A stretch of DNA of 64,000 nt from Spongiihabitans sp965206355 (GTDB taxonomy: Bacteria > Pseudomonadota > Gammaproteobacteria > Arenicellales > Poriferihabitantaceae): assembly GCA_965206355.1 (NCBI GenBank), contig OZ242212.1, positions 1,054,001 through 1,118,000 on the forward strand, given 5' to 3'. This document shows, one piece after another, positions 52,250 through 61,553 of the stretch. Every line of letters starts with the position of its first letter. Position 1 is the first letter of the stretch. Under the pieces are notes generated by a model. That model did no database searches and was not told the DNA's origin. It saw only the letters and a program-made list of their open reading frames with translations. Position numbers and translations under genes: made by a program.

Positions 52250-52975
52250 GATGTTTCATTAATGCCATTGCTGTTTTATTTATCATTGTCACTAATGAAA
52301 CACTTGGTATAAAGCCTAGTATTTCTTTAGCATCCTTTGTATCTAATAGGGTATGTTCTGGTTCTATTATGATATTATCATTCAATAGTTCATAGCTATA
52401 TTCTTTATTTATTTCCATTGCACACAAATCTAAAATATTTTTTATAGAAATTGGCTCGCCTGAAGTTATATTAAATTGACCAAAGCGCATATTATCAAGT
52501 TTATTTGATATTTTTCACAATACATTCTTAACAACCTTTCTGCATTAACTTTAGAAAAACCATATAAATTTCTTGGGTTTGGAAAATTTTGTTCTTTTGC
52601 AAAAAACGAATCTTTTTGTTCTCCATAAATTGATATCGAAGAATCAAAAATTATTTTTTTGACTTTGTTTTTCTTACACGCTTTCAATACATTGTAAACT
52701 CCCAAAATATTTGCATTTAAATATTCATCAAGATATTTAACGTTCATTGAAGTGTTTGGATTCCCTAATAGAGCTGCTTTCAAAAAAACAACATCTATGT
52801 CTTTCAAAGAATTAATTAATAATTTTTTATCTAATATATTCCCGACAATAGAAATAACATCGTTGTTTGATTTGATTAAATCATATGAATAAATTGTATG
52901 TTTTGTATTTATACGTAAAAATTTTATTAAATTTTTCCCTACAAAACCACTACCACCAATAACCATGATATTCAT
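52242..52975 (-). pseudogene. NAD-dependent sugar epimerase/dehydratase with internal deletion
   Basis: The first piece reads MNIMVIGGSGFVGKNLIKFL (NAD-binding GGSGFVG) and NPRNLYGFSKVNAERLL (catalytic YxxxK), then breaks. In another frame the text resumes LIIMRFGQFNITSGEPISIK and runs to the end. In intact SDR epimerases some 60-70 residues separate the LRFG strand from the (V)FNIGSGEP strand; here they are joined directly. So a deletion with frameshift near 52490 has removed part of the substrate-binding domain. No function is expected. Confidence 0.8.
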
Positions 52976-52976
52976 G

Positions 52977-53840
52977 TTATTTTTTCACAGTTCCCAAAAC
53001 AGTATTGTCTAAATCAAAAAAATAATCCGAACCAAAAAAATTAATTAATTTTTGATTGTTGTACTCTTTTTTCTCTAATAATTCTTCTTTATAAGTATAG
53101 GATATTTTTGAATTAGAGCGATAAACAGACTTTGCACACTCAACCATACTTGATAACTTAACTGATTTTGATAAATTATATACTCCATTGGGACCTTCTA
53201 GTGCTTTGCTAAATACCTTTGCTATTTCCTCAACATGAATCATATTCAAGATATTTGAAGGGTTATATAAATCAATTTCTTGATGAGATTTAATGCTGGT
53301 TAACATTTTTTTTAGAAATCTGTCTTTATCTATGTCTAAACCCAAAACATACGATATACGAAATGCAGAAAAATTTAATTTATAACAGTTGTAGAAAACA
53401 TTTAACAAATCTTCACAAGCCCTTTTACCCAATCCATAATAATTAGAAGGCATACAATTTGTTTCTTCGGTTATGTTGTTAGAATATGTTTTTCCATATA
53501 CATCTATGCTTGATGCAAAAATAATCTTTTTTATTTTTTGTTCTATTGCCAACTTTAATAAATTATTCATCATATAAATATTATTCAAACACGAATATTT
53601 AAAATTATCTATTTTTTTATTATATGGAATATATGCTGCAAGATGCATAATGTAATCAATTTCAAAATCTATTTTTATTTCATTTAATAAATCACATTCA
53701 AGATATACAACGTTATTAACAATATTTTTTATGTTATTCTTATCTCTACATAAACCATAAACCTTATATTTGTTTTTAAGATTTTCTAAAATTGGCCCTG
53801 CGAGTTTACTATTAATCCCTGTAATCAATATGCTATCCAT
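52977..53840 (-). CDS. NAD-dependent epimerase/dehydratase (SDR family)
   Basis: 287 residues from MDSILITGINSKLAGPILEN (start at 53840, just overlapping the asnB stop; a longer start at 53861 is possible). The NAD-binding loop is unusual, TGINSKLAG in place of TGxxGxxG. The active-site region is FASSIDVYGKTYS and YYGLGKRACEDLL (YxxxK). C-terminal NMIHVEEIAKVFSKALEG fits the family. The sugar substrate is unknown. The next gene downstream is the damaged epimerase. Confidence 0.8.
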   Translation of the reverse strand: MDSILITGINSKLAGPILENLKNKYKVYGLCRDKNNIKNIVNNVVYLECDLLNEIKIDFEIDYIMHLAAYIPYNKKIDNFKYSCLNNIYMMNNLLKLAIEQKIKKIIFASSIDVYGKTYSNNITEETNCMPSNYYGLGKRACEDLLNVFYNCYKLNFSAFRISYVLGLDIDKDRFLKKMLTSIKSHQEIDLYNPSNILNMIHVEEIAKVFSKALEGPNGVYNLSKSVKLSSMVECAKSVYRSNSKISYTYKEELLEKKEYNNQKLINFFGSDYFFDLDNTVLGTVKK

Positions 53841-55833
53841 AAATATTAATCCACTCCTCAAAATTCAACAAAGACCAAACAAACAATCTTCTGTTTTGGA
53901 CTCCATTTAAATGCTCATTAATTAGTTTTTGTGTGGCTGTTTTATTCATATATTTATAGATTTGTGCATTTTGATTTAAGAGCTTTTCTTTAACAAATTC
54001 AATACTATCACCTTTGAACCAACTTTGATCTGGCGAACTAAATCCTTGCTTAATGGATTCATTTATATCTTGGGGGATATATTTATTCATTGTCTTTCTT
54101 AAAATAACTTTTCCATCACTAATTTTTTGTAGTTTCCCTATTTCATTTTCATCCATTTTTAAAACATTGCACAGATTGCCCAATTTAAACTTAGCGGGCA
54201 CTTTTTGTGAAAAATCGACTATGTTATTATCAAGAAATGGCACCCGAGTCTCTAAACTATGTGCCATTGACAATTTATCCTCTACAACTAAAAGACCATG
54301 CAAAAAGGTTTTTGCTTCAAAATATAATGAGTGGTTTATATATTCCTCTGGTGTTTGTGAGATGTCCTTATTTTTAAATACATCGGAAAATATATCTTTA
54401 GTCCAAACATTTTTCACATCACTCATTATTGGGCTAAACACATTTCTAATTTCATTATTTGGAATCAATCTTTGCCAAAAATTATAATATTTATCAATAT
54501 AGTCATCAAAAGTATTATTATTAACTACCCTATAATACCGCCAAGGATACCCAGCAAATAACTCATCCCCGCCCGCACCACTTAGAACGACTTTTACAAA
54601 TTTTGAGGCTAGTTTAGCAGCATAATAATTAGGATAACTCTGTCCTACTCTAGGCTCTTCCAGATGATAAGAAAAATCGCCCATACATCTTTCCATATCA
54701 CCAGACTTAAGCACCATTTCATAATGCTCGGTTTGAAACTTGTAAGACATATATTCTGCTTTAGCTCTTTCGTCAAAACTAAGCTCCATGCCACTGGCGC
54801 TGGTTAAATCAAATCCGACAGTAAAGGTTTGAAGATAATTGTTAGATTGTTGGAGATGCTTCGATGCAATCGCGGTAATTGATCCACTATCCATTCCACC
54901 ACTTAGATAACTACCAATAGGCACGTCAGACACAAGCTGTCGTTCGACCACTTGCGTGAACAACCTGTCTAATTCCTCAACATATTCTCTTTCATCTTTT
55001 ATGGAATCAGGTTCACTAAAATCAAAATCCCAATATTGCGTTTTTTCTATTTGTTTTGATATTAAATCAATTTCAAAATAATGCCCTGCCTCTAAAATTT
55101 GAATATTCTTATGTAATGTTTTATTAGTGAAAATGTTCTGAAATGTGAAATATTCCAATAAGGCTTCTTTATCCACTTCACTTTTATAGTCTTTATACTC
55201 TAAGATAGACTTTATTTCGCTTGCGAAGATGAGAGTGTTTTCATTGCTAATATGATAATAAGCAGGTTTAATCCCGCATCTATCACGAACTAAATAAAAT
55301 TTCTTTTTAAAATTATCGTATAAAGAAAAAGCAAACATACCGTTAAATCGCTCAACGCATTTAATACCCCATTCAATATATGCATAGATGATTACTTCAG
55401 TATCTGTGCTACTTTTGAATCTATGTCCTAATTTTTCAAGCTCTGTTCGTAATGCTTTAAAATTATATATTTCCCCGTTATAAGCAATCCAAATGTTATT
55501 AGATAAATCACTCATTGGTTGATGTCCTGCATAAGACATATCTAAAATAGATAATCTTCTATGCCCCATATATAAATCATAATTATGATTGTGTAGTTCT
55601 CTTTGAACAGAGCTTGATTCTATTGCTGGCAATAAAGTGCCTACATTTTTATGTTGCATGTCAGTTAAGTTTTGATAAAAAGAAACACCATCTTGAGATT
55701 TTAAACCCGTATGAAAACACAGATAACCCGCATCGTCTGGTCCACGATGAGATATTTTATCTGCCATAGATTTAATATAATCTACACTTATAGAAGGTTT
55801 GTTTAAGGATAGAACTCCTGTTATTCCGCACAT
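53833..55833 (-). CDS. asnB: Asparagine synthase-like glutamine-hydrolysing amidotransferase
   Basis: 666 residues. An N-terminal class II glutaminase (MCGITGVL, Cys2 nucleophile; HRRLSILDMSYAGHQPMSDL; IAYNGEIYNFKALR) is followed by the synthetase domain with the PP-loop PIGSYLSGGMDSGSITAIAS and VLSGAGGDELFAGYPWRY. In polysaccharide loci such paralogues often amidate a sugar acid rather than make free asparagine. Which applies here is open, and the gene symbol is a family name only. It follows the transglutaminase-like pseudogene by 3 bp. Confidence 0.88.
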   Translation of the reverse strand: MCGITGVLSLNKPSISVDYIKSMADKISHRGPDDAGYLCFHTGLKSQDGVSFYQNLTDMQHKNVGTLLPAIESSSVQRELHNHNYDLYMGHRRLSILDMSYAGHQPMSDLSNNIWIAYNGEIYNFKALRTELEKLGHRFKSSTDTEVIIYAYIEWGIKCVERFNGMFAFSLYDNFKKKFYLVRDRCGIKPAYYHISNENTLIFASEIKSILEYKDYKSEVDKEALLEYFTFQNIFTNKTLHKNIQILEAGHYFEIDLISKQIEKTQYWDFDFSEPDSIKDEREYVEELDRLFTQVVERQLVSDVPIGSYLSGGMDSGSITAIASKHLQQSNNYLQTFTVGFDLTSASGMELSFDERAKAEYMSYKFQTEHYEMVLKSGDMERCMGDFSYHLEEPRVGQSYPNYYAAKLASKFVKVVLSGAGGDELFAGYPWRYYRVVNNNTFDDYIDKYYNFWQRLIPNNEIRNVFSPIMSDVKNVWTKDIFSDVFKNKDISQTPEEYINHSLYFEAKTFLHGLLVVEDKLSMAHSLETRVPFLDNNIVDFSQKVPAKFKLGNLCNVLKMDENEIGKLQKISDGKVILRKTMNKYIPQDINESIKQGFSSPDQSWFKGDSIEFVKEKLLNQNAQIYKYMNKTATQKLINEHLNGVQNRRLFVWSLLNFEEWINIYG

Positions 55834-55836
55834 AAT

Positions 55837-57003
55837 TTATCCTTTTTTATCATTTAATTTTTTAGGATAAAACTTGCTTAAAAAAGAATTTTTATCCATG
55901 TATTTATATGATTCTGAATATGATTTAATTTTGTTTTTATTATTTTTATCCAAAAAATAATATTTGTCATCATTATTAATCATTGGTACTTGCATTACTC
56001 TACGATACCAATCCCTGATGTTTACATTTAAATTTTCAGAAATAAAACCATAGTTATAGTTTTTTTAGTGAAATTGGAAATATCTAAATTAGTGTCTAAT
56101 GATAAATGAATAATTTTATAATTATTTGTAATAACAGCTTGAGAAAATTCAAGTAAATTTAACACCCTCCCGCTGGAAGTAAAATAGGAATTATTATCGA
56201 TATCATAGACAACCCATTTATTGTATTTATCTCTCCAAATTTCTATTAAAGTGTGTTCATTGTCATAGGTATTCCAATCATTCATGGTTAATGAAGCTAC
56301 CAAGCGAGGCTTAATATTTAAGTTCGATAATAAACTAAACTTTGGGTCCAAAGTGAAACATTCCCACAAGTTAAAAACAATTTTGAATATAATGATTTAT
56401 TAGACAATTCTAAATTTGATTTCTTATTATCCGAATTACCATGAGTAACAATTCAACTAATTGATGACAATAAACTGTCTAAATCATTTTTATATACTAT
56501 TCTTTGAGCATTTACTTTGCCGGGCAAGAGAAATCTATATAACCCTTCGTTTTCCAATAAATAGCTATTACCAGAAAAATCATAAGTTCCTGTGCTAATT
56601 AGAGACCTTTGCACGAAAGCCATTTCACCTGCATACTGCGTTAAAATCGTACTCAATCGGTCATTTATAAGCATAAACTCCCTCATTCCGTGCGTTTTTG
56701 CCTTGCCTGAAAGCGAAATCATCTTCCGTGCAAAGGTCTCAATTATAAGTTTGTTTGGTATTTTATCTGCTGTTTTAAGCACAGAAGCTTTATTTATTAC
56801 ATTGCTGTTTAAATAAAAAAAATTGGCTTATTATTCTCTTGCGAATGATGTGCGCTCAGAGATTGAGCCGTTACCGTATCAAAATAATGCATAGTTTTAT
56901 ATTTAAGTTTACGAATCACATCGTATCTTTCTAAAACGACAAGATTTAGCTCAAGACTAAAAATCAAAAAACCAACAAATATCCGTACTTTATAAGACTT
57001 CAT
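55837..57003 (-). pseudogene. Transglutaminase-like protein gene with multiple lesions and an in-frame mobile element
   Basis: Minus-strand pieces assemble in order. MKSYKVRIFVGFLIFSLELN (membrane anchor) to HHSQENNKPIFF is followed by a frameshift at an 8-base A/T run (56815-56822). Then come LNSNVINKASVLKTADKIPN, the short element read through in frame (56602-56740), STGTYDFSGNSYLLENEGLY, and a TGA near 56453. Next are FLTCGNVSLWTQSLL (possible catalytic Cys), a 5-bp duplication TAAACTAAAC (56331-56340) that shifts frame, and NEHTLIEIWRDKYNKWVVYD (catalytic His/Asp-like). A 7-base run (56060-56066) shifts frame again before the C-terminus ending KKLNDKKG. The Cys-His-Asp layout suggests a transglutaminase-like fold of unknown role. 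Confidence 0.7.
56602..56740 (+). mobile_element. Short non-autonomous element copy 11, 139 bp, in frame inside a gene
   Basis: GAGACC...GGTCTC with the 5-bp duplication AATTA (56597-56601 and 56741-56745). Adds 144 bp to a reading frame (on the minus strand KLI, then ETFARKMISLSGKAKTHG onward, then LIS) without a stop, as in copy 7. Confidence 0.95.
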
Positions 57004-57012
57004 TGTTCGTTG

Positions 57013-58167
57013 TTATTTTGTTTGTGCGATATGTTTTAAAGCATACACAACATATTCATAGTCTTCTTTTGTCATCCTATTATGAAGAGGTATTGCCATT
57101 GTGTTCTCATCACAATTTTTAGCTGATGGAAAATCATTTGAATCGAAATTAAATCTTTGACGATACAGAGAAAGCATATGAACTGCATGCGTTCCAGGGC
57201 GAGTTGATATGCCTTTTTCTTGTAATTTTTCCATAATAGTATTGCGAGGGAATGGTGCGGTTTCCGGATTAACATAGGTTACAAAAGATTGCCAACCGTG
57301 CCTGCCTTCTTTTGGTTCTTGTGGCAACTCCAGCCAACAAATTTCTGATAATTGCTCTTTATACCAATTTGCCCATTTTGCACGCTCGTCAATAAATACA
57401 TCTAGTTTTTCTAATTGCACCAAACCAATAGAGCCTTGTAAATCCGTCATTCTATAGTTAAAACCAAGCAAATTAAAATCTGGCAGTATATAAGGTTTAG
57501 GTCCATGGTGTCTTTGCTCTTCCGATATTGTGGCACCATGATTTCTCATTTGATCCATAATCGCAAATAATGACTCATCTTGGGTTGTTACCATACCACC
57601 TTCACCTGTCGTAATGGATTTCCTAGGGTGAAAAGAAAATGAAGCAACATCACCTAACGTGCCTGCATTCTTCCCTTTATAATTCGCACCAGCAGCGCAG
57701 GCTGCGTCTTCCAATATTTTAATATGTTTAGGAATCACTGCTTTAATTGCATCTATATCTGCACAAAGTCCAAACAAATGCACTGGAATAATTGCTTTGG
57801 TTTTATCCGTTAATTTATCTGCAATTTGTTCAGGGTCTATATTAAAAGTTTTGCTGGAAACATCTACAAAAACTGGTGTTGCGCCACAGTGTAAGACAAC
57901 ATTCGCTGTTGCCACCCAAGTAAAAGCCGGCACAATAACTTCATCTCCTGCACCAACACCCATGGCAACCAAAGCAAGATGTAATCCTGTTGTGCATGAA
58001 GTGACAGCTAATGCATATTCTGATTGATGACGCTGAGCAAATTTATTTTCAAATTTTGACACCTTGTTCCCTTGAGTTAACCATCCAGATAGTATTGATT
58101 CTTTAATTGCATGCCATTCATCTTCACCTGTCACTGGTAGTGCTATTTGAATTATTCGTTTAGTCAT
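57013..58167 (-). CDS. DegT/DnrJ/EryC1/StrS-family sugar aminotransferase
   Basis: 384 residues. EYALAVTSCTTGLHLALVAM, DEVIVPAFTWVATANVVLHC, LEDAACAAGANYKGKNAGTL and SFSFHPRKSITTGEGGMVTT, where the Lys binds PLP. C-terminal STRPGTHAVHML is also typical. These enzymes transfer an amino group to a keto-sugar nucleotide. It follows the epimerase gene with a one-base overlap (TAATG), so the two probably work in one amino-sugar pathway. Confidence 0.92.
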   Translation of the reverse strand: MTKRIIQIALPVTGEDEWHAIKESILSGWLTQGNKVSKFENKFAQRHQSEYALAVTSCTTGLHLALVAMGVGAGDEVIVPAFTWVATANVVLHCGATPVFVDVSSKTFNIDPEQIADKLTDKTKAIIPVHLFGLCADIDAIKAVIPKHIKILEDAACAAGANYKGKNAGTLGDVASFSFHPRKSITTGEGGMVTTQDESLFAIMDQMRNHGATISEEQRHHGPKPYILPDFNLLGFNYRMTDLQGSIGLVQLEKLDVFIDERAKWANWYKEQLSEICWLELPQEPKEGRHGWQSFVTYVNPETAPFPRNTIMEKLQEKGISTRPGTHAVHMLSLYRQRFNFDSNDFPSAKNCDENTMAIPLHNRMTKEDYEYVVYALKHIAQTK

Positions 58168-59165
58168 TATACTAATCCTACCTCTTTACGACGGCATGTC
58201 ACTTCTGCTTTATGATCGGTTCTCCAATCAATTAATTTTTGCAATCCTTCTTTTAAGTCAATTGTAGCTGTAAAGTTAATTTCTCTACTTGCTTTCACTG
58301 GATCACCAACTCTATTTTTCACCAAAGTTGCTTGGTTGCTGGGCGCGTAATTAATTGGTTCATCACAACCAGTAATTTCAAGTATTGTTTCTGCTAATTT
58401 TTTAAGTGATGTTCTAACCCCCGTGCCAACATTATAGTTGCTGTCGGTTGCATTTGATTTCATTGCACAAACATTAGCCAAGGCACAATCTTCAACTGCC
58501 ACAAAATCAAACGCTTCAGAACCGTCACCCATAATCGTTGGGCTTTCCCCACGGTCAATTGCGTCAAGCATTTTCATTATTACTGCAATATATGCACCAT
58601 GATAATCTTGACGTGGACCGTAAACGTTCATATAACGCAAACCAACATAATCCAAGCCGTAACGATGATGAAATGACCTTAACAAAGCTTCTCCAGCAAT
58701 TTTTGTCGCTCCATAAAAGTTTTTATTATTGTATGGGTGTTCTTCATCCATAGGCTCTCTAACAGCATCACCATATACTGAAGCGGATGATGACGATACC
58801 AATCTTTTAATCCCCTTAGCAACACAAGCCTCCATAACATTAAATGTACCTCGCACATTGACATCAAAAGCCGTTCTAGGATAATCATGACACTGCAAAA
58901 GCCAAAGTGCTGCAAAATGAAAAACACCATCAGCACCATCAAAAGAAGACTGTAAAATATCTGTCTGCATAATATCTCCGCCTATATCATAAATACTCAC
59001 TCGTGAATCTTTAAGGGCATTTTGTAAGTTTTCTTCACTGCCACGAACAAAATTATCATAAATAACGATTTCCTTTACATCTTCTTTTAGCAACAAATCT
59101 GCTGTATGAGAACCAATTAAACCTGCACCACCAACTAATACAAGCTTTTTATTTTTTAAATCCAT
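58167..59165 (-). CDS. NAD-dependent sugar-nucleotide epimerase (SDR)
   Basis: 332 residues. LVLVGGAGLIGSHTADLLLK (NAD loop GGAGLIG), VSSSSASVYGDAVREPMDE, NKNFYGATKIAGEALLRSF (YxxxK) and VGLRYMNVYGPRQDYHGAYI. It is typical of UDP-sugar 4-epimerases or dehydratases of the WbpP/GalE kind. It is the first gene of the minus-strand operon. Its promoter should lie between here and metG, a 235-bp gap mostly filled by a truncated short element and the metG promoter region. Confidence 0.9.
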   Translation of the reverse strand: MDLKNKKLVLVGGAGLIGSHTADLLLKEDVKEIVIYDNFVRGSEENLQNALKDSRVSIYDIGGDIMQTDILQSSFDGADGVFHFAALWLLQCHDYPRTAFDVNVRGTFNVMEACVAKGIKRLVSSSSASVYGDAVREPMDEEHPYNNKNFYGATKIAGEALLRSFHHRYGLDYVGLRYMNVYGPRQDYHGAYIAVIMKMLDAIDRGESPTIMGDGSEAFDFVAVEDCALANVCAMKSNATDSNYNVGTGVRTSLKKLAETILEITGCDEPINYAPSNQATLVKNRVGDPVKASREINFTATIDLKEGLQKLIDWRTDHKAEVTCRRKEVGLV

Positions 59166-59182
59166 AGTTTTTTCCTATTTAA

Positions 59183-59293
59183 AATGAGGGAGTTTATGCT
59201 TATAAAATGACCGATTGAGACCAATTTTACCAACAGTAGGCGCTTTTAGGCGATGACAGCATGCAGGTGAAATGGCTTTCGTGCAAAGGTCTC
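59183..59293 (-). mobile_element. Short non-autonomous element copy 12, truncated (about 111 bp)
   Basis: Minus-orientation long form lacking about 52 bp at its left end. It begins inside the element at AATGAGGGAG and ends with an intact GGTCTC at 59293. No target repeat can be assigned. It lies at the metG-side edge of the polysaccharide island, 4 bp before the 82-bp repeat. Confidence 0.88.
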
Positions 59294-59296
59294 CCA

Positions 59297-59378
59297 TTAT
59301 ATTTGCCCACTTAAAGAATGGTTCAAACTATAATATGGATACTTGTATTGTATCCGAATCAGTGCCATAAATAATTTT
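59297..59378 (+). repeat. 82-bp direct repeat B (native metG upstream region)
   Basis: Matches 45226-45307. Contains TATAAT at 59329-59334 with only a weak -35, and lies 23-104 bp before the metG ATG, so this copy is presumably the original metG promoter. Confidence 0.93.
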
Positions 59379-59400
59379 TTCTGTCCGCAAAACACGTTCC

Positions 59401-61476
59401 ATGACCCAGTTCACCACAAACTCTATGCCAACAAGAAAAATTCTGGTCACCAGTGCCTTGCCCTATGCCAATGGTCAGATACATCTGGGACATTTGCTGG
59501 AGTACATTCAAACAGATATATGGGTTCGATTCCAAAGATTATGCGGACATGAATGTTATCTGGTATGTGCCGATGATGCGCATGGCACGCCGATTATGCT
59601 AAAAGCGCAACAAGAGGGCATTAGTCCACAGCAGCTCATTGATCGAGTCGCTGTCGAACATAAACATGACTTCGATGAATTTCTGATTTCTTTTGACAAC
59701 TATTACAGTACCCATTCACCCGAAAATAAATACTATTCGGAACTATTTTATCAGCGCTTGAATGACAAGGGATATATAAGCCGACGAACTATAAAACAGC
59801 TTTTCGACCCTGAAAAGCAGATGTTTCTGCCGGATCGCTTTGTTAAAGGTACCTGCCCGAAATGCAAATCTGCGAATCAATATGGTGATAATTGCGAAAT
59901 TTGTGGCAGCACATACTCACCGACCGACCTGATTGATCCCCAATCGGCACTCTCAGGAGCGCGTCCTCAAGAACGGGAATCGGAGCAATTATTTTTCAAA
60001 ATCGGTGATTTCAGGGACTATCTGACAACGTGGTTAAATCAGGGGCATACCCAAAAAGAAATTGCCAACAAACAACGGGAAGTACTTACTGGAGATATAC
60101 TTGAGTGGGATATTTCCCGAAATGCCCCCTATTGGGGGTTTGAAATACCCGGTGAGAAAGACAAATACTTTTATGTGTGGATGGATGCTCCAATCGGTTA
60201 TCTGGCCAGTTTCAAAAACCTGTGCGAGCGCGAAAATCTGGATTTTGATGAATACTTTAAGGTCGGAAGTGATTGCGAGTTATATCATTTCATTGGCAAG
60301 GATATTGCCCGATTCCATACCCTGTTTTGGCCGGCACAGTTGTATGGTGCTGATTTTCGCACCCCCGATGGTGTCTGGGCACATGGGTTTTTGACCGTCA
60401 ATGGTCAGAAAATGTCTAAATCCAGAGGCACTTTCATTATGGCAAGCACTTACCTGAACCATCTCAACCCCGAATATTTGCGCTATTACTTTGCCGGAAA
60501 ACTGGATAATTCGATTGCTGATCTTGATCTCAATCTGGACGATTTTCAAACTCGAGTGAATTCTGATCTGGTCGGTAAACTGGTTAATATCGCCAGTCGT
60601 TGCGCTGGTTTTATTGCCAAAAATTTTGACGGCAGGCTGAGCAACTCCCTGCCAGAGCAGTCTATGTTTGATGAGTTTGTCGCTGCAGCAGACAATATCG
60701 CCGATGCTTTTGAATCCCGTCGATATAGTCGGGCAATGCGGGAGGTGATGGCATTAGCCGACCGAGCGAACCAGTATATTGACCAGCAAAAGCCCTGGAT
60801 TCTGGTCAAGAATGATGAAACCCGGGCACAGGTGCAAGCAATTTGTACACAGGGACTTAACTTGTTTCGATTATTGATAATCTATTTGAAAGCGGTTTTA
60901 CCGCGTACTGCCGCAAGTTCTGAACAGTTTTTGAATATCGCGCCATTAACCTGGGCGAGTCGCCTGACACCATTACTGGATCATCCCATCAATCGCTTCA
61001 AACCGCTATTAACCCGAATCGAAAACGCATCCATCGAAAAAATGATAGCGGAAACTAAAACCGATCAGGAAGAAACTAGCAATTCGGAAAGCGGTAAAGG
61101 GGGTAACACGGCTAAGACGAAAGATGCGCTGGCTGACCAGCCTATCGCTACACAAATCAATATTGAGGATTTTTCCAAGCTGGATTTACGCATTGCCAAA
61201 ATTGTGAAAGCACAGCAGGTCGAGGGTGCCGATAAATTGTTGCAACTGACTCTCGATCTTGGTGGAGAAACCCGCAATGTGTTCGCTGGCATTAAATCGG
61301 CATACCAACCGCAACAGTTAAACGGCAGGCTGACGGTGATGGTTGCCAATCTGGCACCACGGAAAATGAAGTTTGGCGTGTCTGAAGGGATGGTGCTGTG
61401 CGCTGGAACAGGTGGTGATGACTTGTATCTGCTTAACCCCGATAGCGGTGCTCTTCCCGGAATGCGCGTAACTTGA
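59401..61476 (+). CDS. metG: Methionyl-tRNA synthetase
   Basis: 691 residues. TSALPYANGQIHLGHLLEYI (HIGH-type HLGH), zinc-binding CPKCKSANQYGDNCEICG, KMSKSRGTF and, after residue ~590, a C-terminal EMAP-like tRNA-binding/dimerisation domain (IEDFSKLDLRIAKIVKAQQ). It charges initiator and elongator tRNA-Met. An alternative start is the Met at 59425. In E. coli it is divergent from mrp; here a polysaccharide island lies between. Confidence 0.97.
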   Translation: MTQFTTNSMPTRKILVTSALPYANGQIHLGHLLEYIQTDIWVRFQRLCGHECYLVCADDAHGTPIMLKAQQEGISPQQLIDRVAVEHKHDFDEFLISFDNYYSTHSPENKYYSELFYQRLNDKGYISRRTIKQLFDPEKQMFLPDRFVKGTCPKCKSANQYGDNCEICGSTYSPTDLIDPQSALSGARPQERESEQLFFKIGDFRDYLTTWLNQGHTQKEIANKQREVLTGDILEWDISRNAPYWGFEIPGEKDKYFYVWMDAPIGYLASFKNLCERENLDFDEYFKVGSDCELYHFIGKDIARFHTLFWPAQLYGADFRTPDGVWAHGFLTVNGQKMSKSRGTFIMASTYLNHLNPEYLRYYFAGKLDNSIADLDLNLDDFQTRVNSDLVGKLVNIASRCAGFIAKNFDGRLSNSLPEQSMFDEFVAAADNIADAFESRRYSRAMREVMALADRANQYIDQQKPWILVKNDETRAQVQAICTQGLNLFRLLIIYLKAVLPRTAASSEQFLNIAPLTWASRLTPLLDHPINRFKPLLTRIENASIEKMIAETKTDQEETSNSESGKGGNTAKTKDALADQPIATQINIEDFSKLDLRIAKIVKAQQVEGADKLLQLTLDLGGETRNVFAGIKSAYQPQQLNGRLTVMVANLAPRKMKFGVSEGMVLCAGTGGDDLYLLNPDSGALPGMRVT

Positions 61477-61553
61477 CCCTGCTCCTTTGTCCCTGCTCTA
61501 AAACCGAATAGCGGCATTTCGCAAACCAGCAATCTGAGCGGACGGCAACCTTG

